From: an uncultured Clostridia bacterium
GTDB taxonomy: Bacteria > Bacillota > Clostridia > Christensenellales > UBA3700
Reading direction: 5' to 3'
DNA: 41,395 bases
NCBI GenBank assembly: GCA_944380395.1
Contig: CALWHM010000014.1
Span: 1 to 41,395, forward strand
Under the pieces are notes generated by a model. The model searched no databases, had not been told where the DNA came from, and saw nothing but the letters and a program-made list of their open reading frames with translations. Numbering within the stretch: the first letter of the stretch is position 1; each line of letters opens with the position of its first letter. Below, piece by piece: positions 1-9,827 of the stretch. Both the position numbers and the translations under genes were made by a program.

Positions 1-47
1 TGCGAAAATCTTATCGAAAATCTCTATGCGACAAGCAAGCATATGAT

Positions 48-78
48 AAAACGCGAGAGCATTAGCTCCCGCGTTTTT
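48..78 (+). terminator. Intrinsic terminator of an upstream transcript
   Basis: The arms AAAACGCG and CGCGTTTT flank an inner GAGC/GCTC stem with one A/C mismatch and a four-base ATTA loop, and a T5 run follows. It ends a plus-strand transcript entering from the left. Bases 1 to about 46 are probably the 3' end of that gene: one frame stops with TGA at 44-46, just before the hairpin. Too little is left to identify the product. Confidence 0.75.
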
Positions 79-99
79 CCATCTTTTTCGCCTAATATA

Positions 100-128
100 T
101 TGACATTGCCATTATTTTCGGCTATAAT
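100..128 (+). promoter_or_regulatory. Sigma-A type promoter of the Fic gene
   Basis: TTGACA (100-105) and TATAAT (123-128) are separated by exactly 17 bp, a perfect housekeeping consensus. The predicted start of transcription near 135 gives a leader of about 22 nt containing GGAGG at 145-149 before the ATG at 157. Confidence 0.85.
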
Positions 129-156
129 TTAAGGGCAAATATGCGGAGGCGGCGAT

Positions 157-1203
157 ATGAGGACATTTAATTACTCGGCACTTAAAGGCGTAAAGTGGGA
201 TTCGGATATCCTTGGGCTTATCGCGGCGATTTACAAAGAGGCGGGCAAGCAGGAAATGTGCTTGAAGCAGTCTCCGGAGAAATTGGATAAATTGATAGAG
301 ATAGCCAAGGTCCAAAGCACCGAAGCGTCCAACGCGATAGAGGGCATTTTGACCACAAGCACGCGTATCAGGCAGTTGGTCGAAGAAAGGACGACGCCGA
401 GGAACCGCGACGAGCAGGAGATAGCCGGCTACCGCGACGCGCTCAACATAATACACGAAAACTTCGACGCCATTCCCGTCACGCGCAACTACATCTTGCA
501 ATTGCACAAGGTGCTTTACTCGCATATGAGCAATCCGATGGCGGGCAAAACCAAGAACGTGCAAAATTATATAAGCGCTTCTTATACGGACGGACGCTCG
601 GAGATATTGTTCACGCCGCTTGCGCCGTTTGAAACGCCCGAGGCGCTGGACAGGATATGCGAAGAATACGCAAGGGTGACGGGAAATGCGGAAGCGGAGC
701 CGCTGATAGTCATTCCCGTATTTATCCACGATTTTCTTTGCATTCATCCGTTCAATGACGGCAACGGCAGAATGAGCAGACTTCTTACTGCATTGCTTTT
801 GTATCAAAACGGCTTTTACGTGGGGAGATATATCTCTTTGGAGGCAAAGATAGCCAAGAATAAAGAGCTATATTACGACGCGTTGCGCAGGTCGCAAAAC
901 GGTTGGCACGTGGGAGAAGAAGACCCCGTTCCGTTCATCAAATATCTGCTGGGCACCATTCTTGCGGCATACAGAGATTTTGACGACCGCTTTGCGCTTG
1001 TTGAGACCAAGCTGTCCGCGGAAGAGACGGTGAGGCGCGCGACATTGCAAAAGATAGGGCGCTTCAAAAAGCAGGATATCCGCGAGATGTGCCCTTCGCT
1101 CAGCATTAGTTCTGTCGAGGGCGCGCTTCGCAAATTGGTCGCGGCGGGCGAACTCAAAAGAGAGGGCGTGGGCAAGAGTATTTGCTATTATCGGTTAAAA
1201 TAG
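157..1203 (+). CDS. Fic family protein (protein adenylyltransferase, class II)
   Basis: A 348-residue Fic protein. The catalytic loop HPFNDGNGRMSR is intact: the His acts as base, and the GNGR portion binds the nucleotide phosphates. Near residue 60 the stretch SNAIEG fits the (S/T)xxxE(G/N) inhibitory helix of class II Fic proteins, whose Glu blocks ATP binding. An N-terminal Fic_N-like segment precedes the core, and the last ~60 residues look like a winged helix. Such proteins usually transfer AMP from ATP to Ser/Thr/Tyr of a target protein in the cytosol; the target here is unknown. The gene is monocistronic under its own strong promoter with GGAGG eight bases before ATG. No antitoxin gene is adjacent, and the inhibitory helix is internal, so self-regulation is the likely mode. 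Confidence 0.93.
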   Translation: MRTFNYSALKGVKWDSDILGLIAAIYKEAGKQEMCLKQSPEKLDKLIEIAKVQSTEASNAIEGILTTSTRIRQLVEERTTPRNRDEQEIAGYRDALNIIHENFDAIPVTRNYILQLHKVLYSHMSNPMAGKTKNVQNYISASYTDGRSEILFTPLAPFETPEALDRICEEYARVTGNAEAEPLIVIPVFIHDFLCIHPFNDGNGRMSRLLTALLLYQNGFYVGRYISLEAKIAKNKELYYDALRRSQNGWHVGEEDPVPFIKYLLGTILAAYRDFDDRFALVETKLSAEETVRRATLQKIGRFKKQDIREMCPSLSISSVEGALRKLVAAGELKREGVGKSICYYRLK

Positions 1204-1344
1204 CTGTGAACGCAGCCGGAAATTTCACTTTACAACTTTGATCAATTTGAGCATAATTATGTCGTGCGCTTTTCGGCGTCAATTTCTTGTATGTTTTCTT
1301 ATATGTTTTCTTGTATGATTTTTGTATATGCAAAGCTTTGCGCA

Positions 1345-1372
1345 ATAAAAAAGCCCGCTGTTTTAAGCGGGC
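1345..1372 (-). terminator. Terminator of the minus-strand membrane-protein gene
   Basis: GCCCGCT (1353-1359) pairs with AGCGGGC (1366-1372) across a 6-nt loop; read on the minus strand it is followed by T6. It lies 30 bp beyond the stop of the gene at 1403-2794. The remaining 1204-1345 spacer holds three near-identical 12-bp tandem units (TGTATGTTTTCT type, about 1287-1318) and no gene that I can support. Confidence 0.85.
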
Positions 1373-1402
1373 GGGTATTTCGATGATATTGCGGCTGCGG
1401 GG

Positions 1403-2794
1403 TTATTCGTCTATATCTTCCGTGACCACTTTTTTCACTTTTTTGGTGGGACGGATGATAAGCAGCAATATGAGCAGCACCACCAAAACGGCGGGGGCGA
1501 TGAACATAGGCAGGCTTACCGTAAAGGTGAGTCCCAGAGTAAGGTATGTGTTGCACAGGTAGCTGTACATCCACGCGAACGCCGCGGCAAAGCCGGTGAG
1601 CAGAATCGCGCTTATCGTGGTCAGTTCGTTGCGGGCTTTCCATTGGCGTTTGCGCCATCTGTCGCCCACCACATAGGTTTTGGAAGCCATTATACAGCCC
1701 ATTATCAAAGTGGCGAATATCATTGCCGCCGCCACGCCCAGCGGCACCAGCCAAAGCTGCAGATCGAATTGGGCGGGGATGTTCGCGGTGAATATTCCCG
1801 AAGCCACAAGCTGACCCACGCTCATAGATACGGTGGCTCCGCTCTCCAAGGTGGCGGTAAGGGGGTTGGTGAGGGAAAGGCTGAACGCGGAGATAAACGC
1901 CACGTCCATAAGCATATATCTGAGCAGACCTTTTCCTATAAACTTGTTGGGGTAGGCGGCGTAACGCACCACGCCCACTATTATCATTCCCGCAAACGCA
2001 GCGCCGAACAGCATATAAAGGAATATGCCCGGCTCACCCACCGCGCCCAGCTGCAGCATAAGCAGGGCGAGGATCGTGAACATACTCAAAAGAGGGAAGG
2101 CGATGTGCAAACTCTTGCCGTTGCGGCAGAATATGAGGATAAACAAGCCCTTTAACACGAGTATGGCAAGGGAGAGAACGGCAAGCCCGATGGGCAGGAC
2201 CGCGCCCACGCCCAGCACGGTAAGACCGAAAGTCACGTAAACTTGCACGGTGTCTACGGGTGTGGACTCTTCCGCCTGTTCGCCCTCCTGAGGAGGAGTT
2301 TCTTCCACGGGGACGGAAAGCTTGTTTGTGGCGCGCTTTAAGTTGAGGAACGCGTTTGCCAAAACATACTTTGCGTAATTTATCTCCGTATGCTTTTCCA
2401 TAGCCTCTTCCAGGGCGTCGCGCACGGCGGAAGTGTTTGACATATCCACGCCCGCGGCGCTCAGTTCCCCGTAGATCAATTCGTCCGCGGCGGAAGTGTA
2501 GTTGATAAGTTCTTGGTCGCTCATACCGAACACGGTGAAAGCCGTGCCCATTTGCAGCATATTCTGACTTACCTTGGCTTGGGAGTTATCGCTTAAAGTG
2601 TAAATGCCGAAAGTGGCGTTGGAAAACACGCACACGGCGATGAGCGCGACGCATACGAGCAGCACAAGCACGTTGCCCACGATGTGATACTTGCTCTCAA
2701 ATGCGGCAAAAGCCCCGGGGGCGCGTTTGCGCTCCTTTTTGGCGGGCTTTACCGTATCTTCTTCCTGCAAAGCAAGCACTTCTTCGTCACTCAT
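1403..2794 (-). CDS. Polytopic membrane protein, unknown function
   Basis: I do not recognise the family. The 463-residue product starts with a charged cytosolic segment (1-30), has one membrane segment at about 36-58, then a ~120-residue soluble loop (60-180) that ends in a short Glu/Pro-rich stretch, followed by seven or eight hydrophobic segments from about 184 to 450. It ends in a Lys-rich then acidic tail. The soluble loop between the first and second membrane segments is predicted extracytoplasmic. ATG is preceded by GAGGA. The gene has its own promoter and terminator and is not co-transcribed with a neighbour. Composition matches the rest of the window, so there is no sign of recent transfer. 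A transport or sensing role is possible but nothing in the sequence establishes it. Confidence 0.8.
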   Translation of the reverse strand: MSDEEVLALQEEDTVKPAKKERKRAPGAFAAFESKYHIVGNVLVLLVCVALIAVCVFSNATFGIYTLSDNSQAKVSQNMLQMGTAFTVFGMSDQELINYTSAADELIYGELSAAGVDMSNTSAVRDALEEAMEKHTEINYAKYVLANAFLNLKRATNKLSVPVEETPPQEGEQAEESTPVDTVQVYVTFGLTVLGVGAVLPIGLAVLSLAILVLKGLFILIFCRNGKSLHIAFPLLSMFTILALLMLQLGAVGEPGIFLYMLFGAAFAGMIIVGVVRYAAYPNKFIGKGLLRYMLMDVAFISAFSLSLTNPLTATLESGATVSMSVGQLVASGIFTANIPAQFDLQLWLVPLGVAAAMIFATLIMGCIMASKTYVVGDRWRKRQWKARNELTTISAILLTGFAAAFAWMYSYLCNTYLTLGLTFTVSLPMFIAPAVLVVLLILLLIIRPTKKVKKVVTEDIDE

Positions 2795-2817
2795 CGTTTT
2801 TCCTCACATACAGTATC

Positions 2818-2866
2818 CGTATCATAGATACGAAGATATTATATCACTATTTTAAGGTCAAGTCAA
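2818..2866 (-). promoter_or_regulatory. Promoter and dyad operator of the membrane-protein gene
   Basis: On the minus strand TTGACT (2866-2861) and TATAAT (2843-2838) are 17 bp apart. Starting about 6 bp after the -10 box is the perfect dyad CGTATC-TAT-GATACG (2818-2832), placed over the transcription start, where a repressor could block it. The regulator is unknown. Confidence 0.7.
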
Positions 2867-2914
2867 AAAAAATACGCGCATGCGCCGTTATTTTACATTA
2901 AATACAAATTTTCG

Positions 2915-4012
2915 CTATTTTATATGCCTGAGCATGCCCGCGGGCACATAGAAAAGTTTGCCGCAAAATTCGTCCGGAGAAGTTATTCTCACGCTTGCGC
3001 GCTTGGTGACGCGCACTATTTCGCCTTCAAAGTAAGTATACATATGCTCGAAACACACCTTGTCGCCGACGTAAAACACATCTCCGTTTGCGTTTTTCAA
3101 AGAATTGCGCAGCTTTTCCGCGGTTTGCGCGTCCTCCCGCGACTTGTACAGCATACGCAGCGGAACGTAAAATACCGTGCCTGCAAACTCGCCTTCTTCG
3201 GTAACTTTGACGGTGGCGCGCTTTGTTATCCCAGTGATAAGCCCCTCCAAAATATGCCCCTCGTGCAAAAAATACGCCTTGTCCCCGTCCATAAAGCCGG
3301 AATGCTCCTGCGCGTTTTCGGGGGCGTTTTCAGGAGCGTCAGCCATTTGCAGCATATCCTTGGGCACGTAAAACTTTGCGCAGAAATATTTCCCCCGATC
3401 GGATACCTTCACGCTTACGCGCTTGTTTACGCTTATGACAACGCCGTGCAAGACCTCTCCCGAATGGTTGAAGCGCACCTTGTCGCCGGGTGAAAAGGCG
3501 GCGCCTTGAGTGTTGCGCACGCTGTTTTTCTTGGTGGGCAGGGTATGTCCCACCGCATTTGAGGGGTCGTGCCCGAAATATGTCGCAGCCAGCGCCTTAA
3601 AACGCTTGCCGTGCGAAGTTTTGCCGTACTTTACCCGCTCGATAAAGTGGGTGAGTTCGTGTTCAAAGACCAAAAGCATCGCGTCCAAAGTGTTTTCCAC
3701 GCGAAAGCCGTCTATATTTGCGGAGGGGATATGCGCGCGCTGCATACGGAGAAAGGGGTAGGGATTGATGTCCAGATAATACGCGCCCTTTCTTTCGCGG
3801 AACATTCCCGTCCAAGTGGCGTTCGTGCCGCCGAAATAGCGCACGGTGACTTCTTTAAGCTCGTTCAGCACGCTCACGTTTTCCGCGTATAACCTGAACA
3901 ACAGGATAAGGTCGCTGTTGTAGCACGTGACAAGCCCGTCCTTGGTCCAGCCCGCGCATTTGCTCAAAAATTCGCTTTTGATCTTCTCCCTGTCCATATA
4001 AAATTTTTTCAC
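2915..4012 (-). CDS. SprT-like zinc metalloprotease domain protein with three C-terminal beta repeats
   Basis: 365 residues in two parts. Residues ~1-150 form a SprT-like domain: HELTH at 118-122 gives two zinc ligands and the catalytic Glu, and the following HGKRF (His134) supplies the third ligand. Residues 173-222, 239-289 and 312-362 are three copies of a ~50-residue module (GDKV.F.H.G..L.G.I..V.KR..V+V......FYVP..ML) that reads like a small KOW/SH3-type barrel. SprT family proteins (Spartan is the eukaryotic member) process DNA-protein crosslinks, but the function of bacterial stand-alone members is not settled. The triple repeat could bind nucleic acid or protein. The start is ambiguous: GTG at 4012 follows AAGGCAGGG, while ATG at 3997 follows AGGGGTG at longer spacing. 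The gene sits 69 bp after the MGMT gene and may be read from the same operon. Confidence 0.8.
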   Translation of the reverse strand: MKKFYMDREKIKSEFLSKCAGWTKDGLVTCYNSDLILLFRLYAENVSVLNELKEVTVRYFGGTNATWTGMFRERKGAYYLDINPYPFLRMQRAHIPSANIDGFRVENTLDAMLLVFEHELTHFIERVKYGKTSHGKRFKALAATYFGHDPSNAVGHTLPTKKNSVRNTQGAAFSPGDKVRFNHSGEVLHGVVISVNKRVSVKVSDRGKYFCAKFYVPKDMLQMADAPENAPENAQEHSGFMDGDKAYFLHEGHILEGLITGITKRATVKVTEEGEFAGTVFYVPLRMLYKSREDAQTAEKLRNSLKNANGDVFYVGDKVCFEHMYTYFEGEIVRVTKRASVRITSPDEFCGKLFYVPAGMLRHIK

Positions 4013-4081
4013 CCCTGCCTTACTTTTTTTATAAATCGAAAGAAATTTTTCCGCCCCTGCCCGCGATTTTTGCGGAGGGCT

Positions 4082-4399
4082 TCAGACTTTGTCAAAGTCG
4101 TATCCGTACTTGTTCAAATCCACAACGCCGTTCTGCACAACAACGCCTTCTTCTTCCAAAAGTTTTTGCTGAGCCTGCAAACCGCCGAAGGCGAAGGCGC
4201 CCGCAAGTTTTCCCTCCCTGTTCACCACGCGGTGGCAGGGGATAACGCCCGGCTTGGGATTTGAGTGCAGGGCGTAGCCCACCTGCCGCGCCATTCTCGG
4301 CGCGCCCACAGCCCGCGCCAGCTGCCCGTAAGTGACCACTTTGCCGCGCGGCACGGTGAGCAGAACTTCATACACGCTTGCAAAAAAGCCGCTCTTCAT
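4082..4399 (-). CDS. MGMT/ATL family DNA alkyl-damage protein (short form)
   Basis: This 105-residue protein is only the C-terminal DNA-binding domain of O6-methylguanine-DNA methyltransferase. The motif PCHRVV (Cys55) keeps the methyl-acceptor cysteine, unlike classic ATL proteins, where it is Trp. TYGQLA (23-28) belongs to the helix-turn-helix entry and a basic RMARQVG follows. Known single-domain members either repair O6-alkylguanine directly or flag it for nucleotide-excision repair; Cys55 favours direct repair but does not prove it. ATG lies 3 bp after the typA stop, so it is translated from the rdgB-yfcE-typA transcript. The C-terminus NGVVDLNKYGYDF is typical of the YbaZ-like group in Bacillota. 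Confidence 0.9.
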   Translation of the reverse strand: MKSGFFASVYEVLLTVPRGKVVTYGQLARAVGAPRMARQVGYALHSNPKPGVIPCHRVVNREGKLAGAFAFGGLQAQQKLLEEEGVVVQNGVVDLNKYGYDFDKV

Positions 4400-4402
4400 A
4401 TT

Positions 4403-6223
<1,821 letters not shown>

Positions 6224-6245
6224 ATATATACCCTAAAAAATTTGA

Positions 6246-6713
6246 TTACGAATTTAAGTCCACTATCACGGAATACAGCTTGCCGTTCTCCGCGTTCGCG
6301 TAGCAATAAGTGCCTTTGTAGCGCAAAGAGCCGGGATTGATAAAGGTAACGCCGCCTTCTTGCGTGATGAGCGCGCGGTGAGTGTGCCCGAACAGCACGT
6401 AATCCGCGCCCTCCTGCTTTGCGCGGGCAAGCAGTTTTTCAAGGCGGGTGCGCACGTTGTATAAGTCGCCGTGCGTCAAAAGCATTTTTGCGCCGTCTAT
6501 CGCAACTATCTGCTCTTTTTCTCCGCTTGCGTCGTTATTGCCGCGCACGGCTATGACTTTGCCGCCGTAACTGCGCTTTAAGGACAGAATGTCCGCCTCT
6601 CCGTCGCCCAAATGCAGGATATAGTCCGCCTCGTCCATTGCGTTCAGCACGCGCGCGGGCATACCGCTCATTCCCATATTGTGGGTATCGGAGATTATCA
6701 CCAGCGTTTTCAC
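6246..6713 (-). CDS. YfcE/MJ0936 family metallophosphoesterase
   Basis: 155 residues of a compact calcineurin-type phosphodiesterase. The metal-binding motifs are in order: SDTH (8-11), LGDGE (35-39), GNND (58-61), THGD (80-83) and GHTH (109-112), followed by the family-typical INPGSL. Members hydrolyse phosphodiesters in vitro with Mn2+ and their natural substrate is generally unknown. The start is GTG at 6713, which overlaps the rdgB stop (GTGA) and has GGAGG 8 bp upstream inside rdgB; the longer open frame upstream of it is only a shadow of rdgB. Translational coupling with rdgB is therefore likely. The rdgB-yfcE pairing is common in Bacillota. Confidence 0.95.
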   Translation of the reverse strand: MKTLVIISDTHNMGMSGMPARVLNAMDEADYILHLGDGEADILSLKRSYGGKVIAVRGNNDASGEKEQIVAIDGAKMLLTHGDLYNVRTRLEKLLARAKQEGADYVLFGHTHRALITQEGGVTFINPGSLRYKGTYCYANAENGKLYSVIVDLNS

Positions 6714-7291
6714 AGCTTTTCCTCCAGAGCGCGCAGCGCCCTGCCGCGGTGGGATACGGAATTTTTCTCCCGCTCGCTTGCCTGCGCGAACGTCTTGCCC
6801 AGCTCCGTGGAGAAGAACACGGGGTCGTACCCGAAGCCGCCGCTTCCCAGCTTTTCTTCGGTGATGTATCCGTAAGTGCTGCCCTCCGCCGTAAGTTCTC
6901 TGCCGCCCGGGAACACCAGCGCCACGGCGCAGGAAAAGTGCGCCGTCCTGTCGAATACGCCGCCCTCTGCGGCTTTGCGCAGATTTTTCAATAATAGGGC
7001 GATGTTGTCCTCTCCGTCGCCGCCGCTGTACCGCGCGGAATATACCCCCGGCGCGCCGCCCAGCGCGTCCACGCACAGCCCCGAATCGTCGGAGAGCGCG
7101 GGCAGGGAAGTCAGACGGCATATCTCGCGCGCCTTGATAAGCGCGTTTTCCGTGAAAGTGGCGCCGTTTTCTTCCGGATCCGCCGTCACGCCCGCCTGTT
7201 CAAGGGTGAGGGTTTCGCCCAGCTTCGCGCCCAAAATCTCACGTATTTCCTTGACCTTGTGCTTGTTGTTCGTAGCCAGAACGACTTTCAT
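6710..7291 (-). CDS. rdgB: XTP/dITP diphosphatase (non-canonical purine NTP pyrophosphatase)
   Basis: 193 residues, standard HAM1/RdgB length. The N-terminal ATNNKHKVKEI substrate-binding loop, the metal-binding SDDSGL (67-72), the APGVYSARY segment and the C-terminal SHRGRAL signature are all present. The enzyme converts XTP, dXTP, ITP and dITP to the monophosphates and keeps deaminated purines out of DNA and RNA. ATG overlaps the TGA of the PH-like gene by four bases (ATGA), and its own stop overlaps the yfcE start. The three genes are thus one translationally coupled unit. Confidence 0.97.
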   Translation of the reverse strand: MKVVLATNNKHKVKEIREILGAKLGETLTLEQAGVTADPEENGATFTENALIKAREICRLTSLPALSDDSGLCVDALGGAPGVYSARYSGGDGEDNIALLLKNLRKAAEGGVFDRTAHFSCAVALVFPGGRELTAEGSTYGYITEEKLGSGGFGYDPVFFSTELGKTFAQASEREKNSVSHRGRALRALEEKL

Positions 7292-7779
7292 TCTTCCTCC
7301 TCCTTGCGCACTATCTCGTATTCCGCCCGCCCCGCGCGCTTTGTCACCTGCCGAGCAAATTCGTCGTATTGTTCGCGTTTTATGCGTATCATCTCCCCCT
7401 TCACCGCGGCTTCCGCCTGCTCGCCTTGCGCGGGCAGACAGGCGGCGTAATACATCGCCAAAGCCGTGCGCCCTTCGTCGGAGCGCATTTTCAATATGGT
7501 TTCATAGGGTATCTTCTTCACGAAAGGTCCCAAATTCACATAGAGCGCGCTCTTGCCGAAAGTGTATCCCGACCCCCATACGAAGCCGGCAAGCGCCGCC
7601 GCGGCAAGCGGAAGCACCACGCACGCGGTGATATCCAGCGGATGGTTGTAAGAAGTCAGCCCCGCCGCGTCCGCAAGGCGCAGAACGTTGACAATAAACG
7701 CCGCAAGCATTATAATAACGATAAGCGCCGCGAGCACGTGATATATCGGATGCAAGATATAAATATACCGTTTTTTCAC
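7288..7779 (-). CDS. Small membrane protein with PH-like domain
   Basis: 163 residues from the proposed GTG at 7779. Two hydrophobic segments (about 10-33 and 47-68) precede a ~75-residue soluble part in which YVNLGPF.KKIPYETI resembles the strand pattern of bacterial PH-like (YdbS/bPH) domains. A charged, Glu-rich tail ends the protein. Function is unknown. The start is chosen because a good promoter (TTGTCA, 17 bp, TATAAT) ends 7 bp before this GTG, which makes an earlier start impossible on that transcript and suggests a nearly leaderless mRNA. It is the first gene of the rdgB-yfcE-typA operon. Confidence 0.75.
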   Translation of the reverse strand: MKKRYIYILHPIYHVLAALIVIIMLAAFIVNVLRLADAAGLTSYNHPLDITACVVLPLAAAALAGFVWGSGYTFGKSALYVNLGPFVKKIPYETILKMRSDEGRTALAMYYAACLPAQGEQAEAAVKGEMIRIKREQYDEFARQVTKRAGRAEYEIVRKEEEE

Positions 7780-7786
7780 GAGAGAT

Positions 7787-7815
7787 ATTATAACAAAACG
7801 CGCGCGAGATGACAA
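7787..7815 (-). promoter_or_regulatory. Promoter of the rdgB-typA operon
   Basis: On the minus strand TTGTCA (7815-7810) and TATAAT (7792-7787) are 17 bp apart. The predicted start of transcription, 7780, is one base before the GTG at 7779, and no Shine-Dalgarno site can fit between. Confidence 0.75.
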
Positions 7816-7832
7816 GGATTTACGGGTGGTTT

Positions 7833-8764
7833 ATGCTGTTTGGAAGAATAGACGAGGCTGCGGAAGCGAAAATAAAGGCTTATCTTGCCAAAACTCTTTA
7901 TTGCGGAAGCGAGTTTTCCGTACTCTATCGCAAGGGCTGGTCCTTTTACGATTACAAACATATGCAGGCGGCGTTTTGTAACGGAGCGATATATATCCGC
8001 TTTATTCCGCAAGGCGGATTCGAGGGGTGCAGAGGATACATATATCTGCCGCCTTTGTGTGAATTGAGCAATGTTAGGGCGGCATTCAATGCGTTAAATA
8101 GTATGTCGCAAAAGAAGGCGGCTGCGCTTGCGTTATGGCTCTGCCGCAGGAATACATAGACAATATCGACCTTGACGGAACGGTTTTGGAAGGAAGCAAT
8201 CCCGATTACGAAGAGTATATCTATCTGCCCGAAGATCTTATTGAGCTGCGGGGTAAGAAATTCCACGCCAAGCGCAACCACGTAACTCGGTTTGTAAACT
8301 TATATGAAAACAGATACGTCTTTCGCTCGTATGAGCCAAGGGACAGGCAGGGGCTTTTGGATCTGTACGCCAAGTGGAGCGAGGGCAAGGAGGATGACGG
8401 CACTTTGATAGACGAATTCCGTCTGCTGTCTTTGGGACTGCAAATGGCGGAAAGGGGCGAAGCTTATGCCGACGTTATGGAGATTGACGGGAAGATAGTG
8501 GGGTTTTCCTTAGGAGAAACGCTTGCGTCGGGAGTGGCTGTGGTACATATCGAAAAGGGAGAGATAGAGTACGACGGCATATATCCGGCGATAAATCAAA
8601 TGTTCTCCAAAAAGCATTTTGCAAACGTGAAGTTTGTAAACAGGCAGGAAGATATGGGGTTGGCCGGGCTGAGGAGATCCAAGCGCTCATATAATCCCGT
8701 AAAAATGGTGAAAAAGTACGTGGTGCGTATAGGCGCTTACGGCGGCGCATATGGGACTTTATAA
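7833..8764 (+). pseudogene. DUF2156 (phosphatidylglycerol lysyltransferase C-terminal/GNAT-like) gene broken by a frameshift
   Basis: Two overlapping frames together make one DUF2156 protein of about 310 residues. The first (7833-8159) carries the N-terminal part (EAKIKAYL, the SEFSV/GWSFYDY segment and YIYLPPL) and ends at TAG 8157-8159. The second, in the -1 frame and open from 8102, carries the rest, beginning near ALPQEYIDN and continuing through YIYLPEDLIELRGKKFHAKRNH, the most conserved stretch of the family, to 8764. The break lies between 8102 and 8159. No canonical slippery heptamer is there (the nearest run is GCAAAAG), so a real one-base insertion, a two-base deletion, or a sequencing or assembly error is more likely than programmed frameshifting. 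Family members are acyltransferase-fold proteins of mostly unknown role. The start is uncertain: ATG 7833 follows GGGTGG; ATG 7809 is an alternative. Confidence 0.75.
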
Positions 8765-9701
8765 GAAATTGCGAAAATATATCACGGGCAGGCGCATGGC
8801 GTGGCCGCCCGAGTACCGCGAGGGGGCGGCGCTTGAAGAGATAAACTTGCGCGATCCGTTTATCGTGAGGTATGACGGAGGCTATCTTTTGACGGGTACG
8901 ATATATCGGTTCAATTACAGCGATTCGGGAATGTGCGTGTGCTGGAAAAGTGAGGACTTGCGGAGTTGGCGCGGTCCGTTTACGCTTATAGACGGGAAAA
9001 ATTCCGTGTATTCGGACTTTTGGGCACCCGAGATACATAAAATCGGAAACAAGTATTTTCTGCTTATAACTTTAAGACCGAAGGGCGGGAAGCGGGGCGT
9101 TTATATGTTCGTATCCGAAAGGGCGGACGGGGATTACAAGCCCGCCGCGCGCCTTACTCCGACGGGGCAAAATTGTTTGGACGGCACGTTTTTTATAAGG
9201 GGTGAGAAGGTGTATTTCGCCTACTGCCGCGAGTATACGGACGTAAAGGACGGGCAGATACTTTGCAGCGTGTTTGACGCAAACGAGCTTAATATAAGCT
9301 GCGCGGATTCGGACGATATGCCGTGTATCGCGCGCGAGGGAAAATTGTTGTTCAAAGGCAGTGATAATGCGTTCAGACCCGCCCTAACAAGGCAAAAAGT
9401 GACGGACGGACCTTTTTACATAGAGGACAAAGGAGCGCTTTACCTGCTGTGGTCCACGCATATTGCGGGCGGGAATTACGTCCTGCTTGCGGCAAGGAGC
9501 GCGGACGGGGAGCCGGACGGGGAATTTATTCAGGCGGGAGTTATCTATGAAAAGGACGGCGGGCACGCCATGGCGTTTACCGACGGGCAGGGAAAAAGGC
9601 GGTTGGTGCTGCATACGCCCAACGTCCGCACGATATTCGGCGGAGCGTTCGAGCACGCCGTGATACTTGATTTCGACAAAATTTTCATAAGGGAAAATTG
9701 A
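8751..9701 (+). CDS. Glycoside hydrolase family 43-like protein, intracellular
   Basis: 316 residues with the five-bladed propeller pattern of GH43. RDPFIVRYDGGYLL carries the general base (Asp35), DFWAPEIHKIGNKYFLL is the conserved second-blade motif, DGTFF (Asp144) fits the pKa-modulating Asp, and VTDGPFYIEDKG (Asp219) lies where the general acid is Glu in most GH43 enzymes. The Asp at that last position recurs in one subgroup I recall, so it does not show inactivity. No signal peptide is visible; the substrate would be an oligosaccharide, perhaps arabinose- or xylose-containing, taken up by the cell. ATG overlaps the end of the DUF2156 frame by 14 bp and has only a weak ribosome site, so translation may depend on coupling to a gene that is now broken. 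Confidence 0.85.
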   Translation: MGLYKKLRKYITGRRMAWPPEYREGAALEEINLRDPFIVRYDGGYLLTGTIYRFNYSDSGMCVCWKSEDLRSWRGPFTLIDGKNSVYSDFWAPEIHKIGNKYFLLITLRPKGGKRGVYMFVSERADGDYKPAARLTPTGQNCLDGTFFIRGEKVYFAYCREYTDVKDGQILCSVFDANELNISCADSDDMPCIAREGKLLFKGSDNAFRPALTRQKVTDGPFYIEDKGALYLLWSTHIAGGNYVLLAARSADGEPDGEFIQAGVIYEKDGGHAMAFTDGQGKRRLVLHTPNVRTIFGGAFEHAVILDFDKIFIREN

Positions 9702-9723
9702 AAGGGCAAATCGTTTGCCACTT
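9702..9723 (+). terminator. Hairpin after the GH43 gene, possible weak terminator
   Basis: GGCAAA-TCG-TTTGCC (9705-9719), extended by AAG/CTT around one bulged A, starts directly after the TGA. The T-run behind it is poor. Its right arm contains the TTGCCA used as -35 box by the next promoter, so readthrough and initiation may compete here. Confidence 0.45.
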
Positions 9724-9743
9724 CGCGCGTTTTATATTATAAT
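9715..9743 (+). promoter_or_regulatory. Promoter of the aconitase-family operon
   Basis: TTGCCA (9715-9720) and TATAAT (9738-9743) are 17 bp apart. The ~78-nt leader can fold GCGCT/AGCGC plus TAAC/GTTA around GGC (9782-9805, with a 3-nt bulge), a possible regulatory stem just upstream of GGAGG at 9818-9822. Confidence 0.75.
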
Positions 9744-9827
9744 ATCTGTGAGTAAAATATTTTACCGCCCGGTGCCAAAAAGCGCTGTCTAACGGCGTTA
9801 AGCGCCCGCGCGGATTCGGAGGACATA

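Noticed and set aside
157-1203. Fic gene as part of a toxin-antitoxin pair
   Set aside because: No small antitoxin frame adjoins it, and the inhibitory motif is inside the protein itself (class II).
8102-8159. Programmed -1 frameshift in the DUF2156 gene
   Set aside because: The nearest candidate, GCAAAAG, does not allow both tRNAs to re-pair, and no stimulatory stem or internal Shine-Dalgarno site is evident at the right distance.
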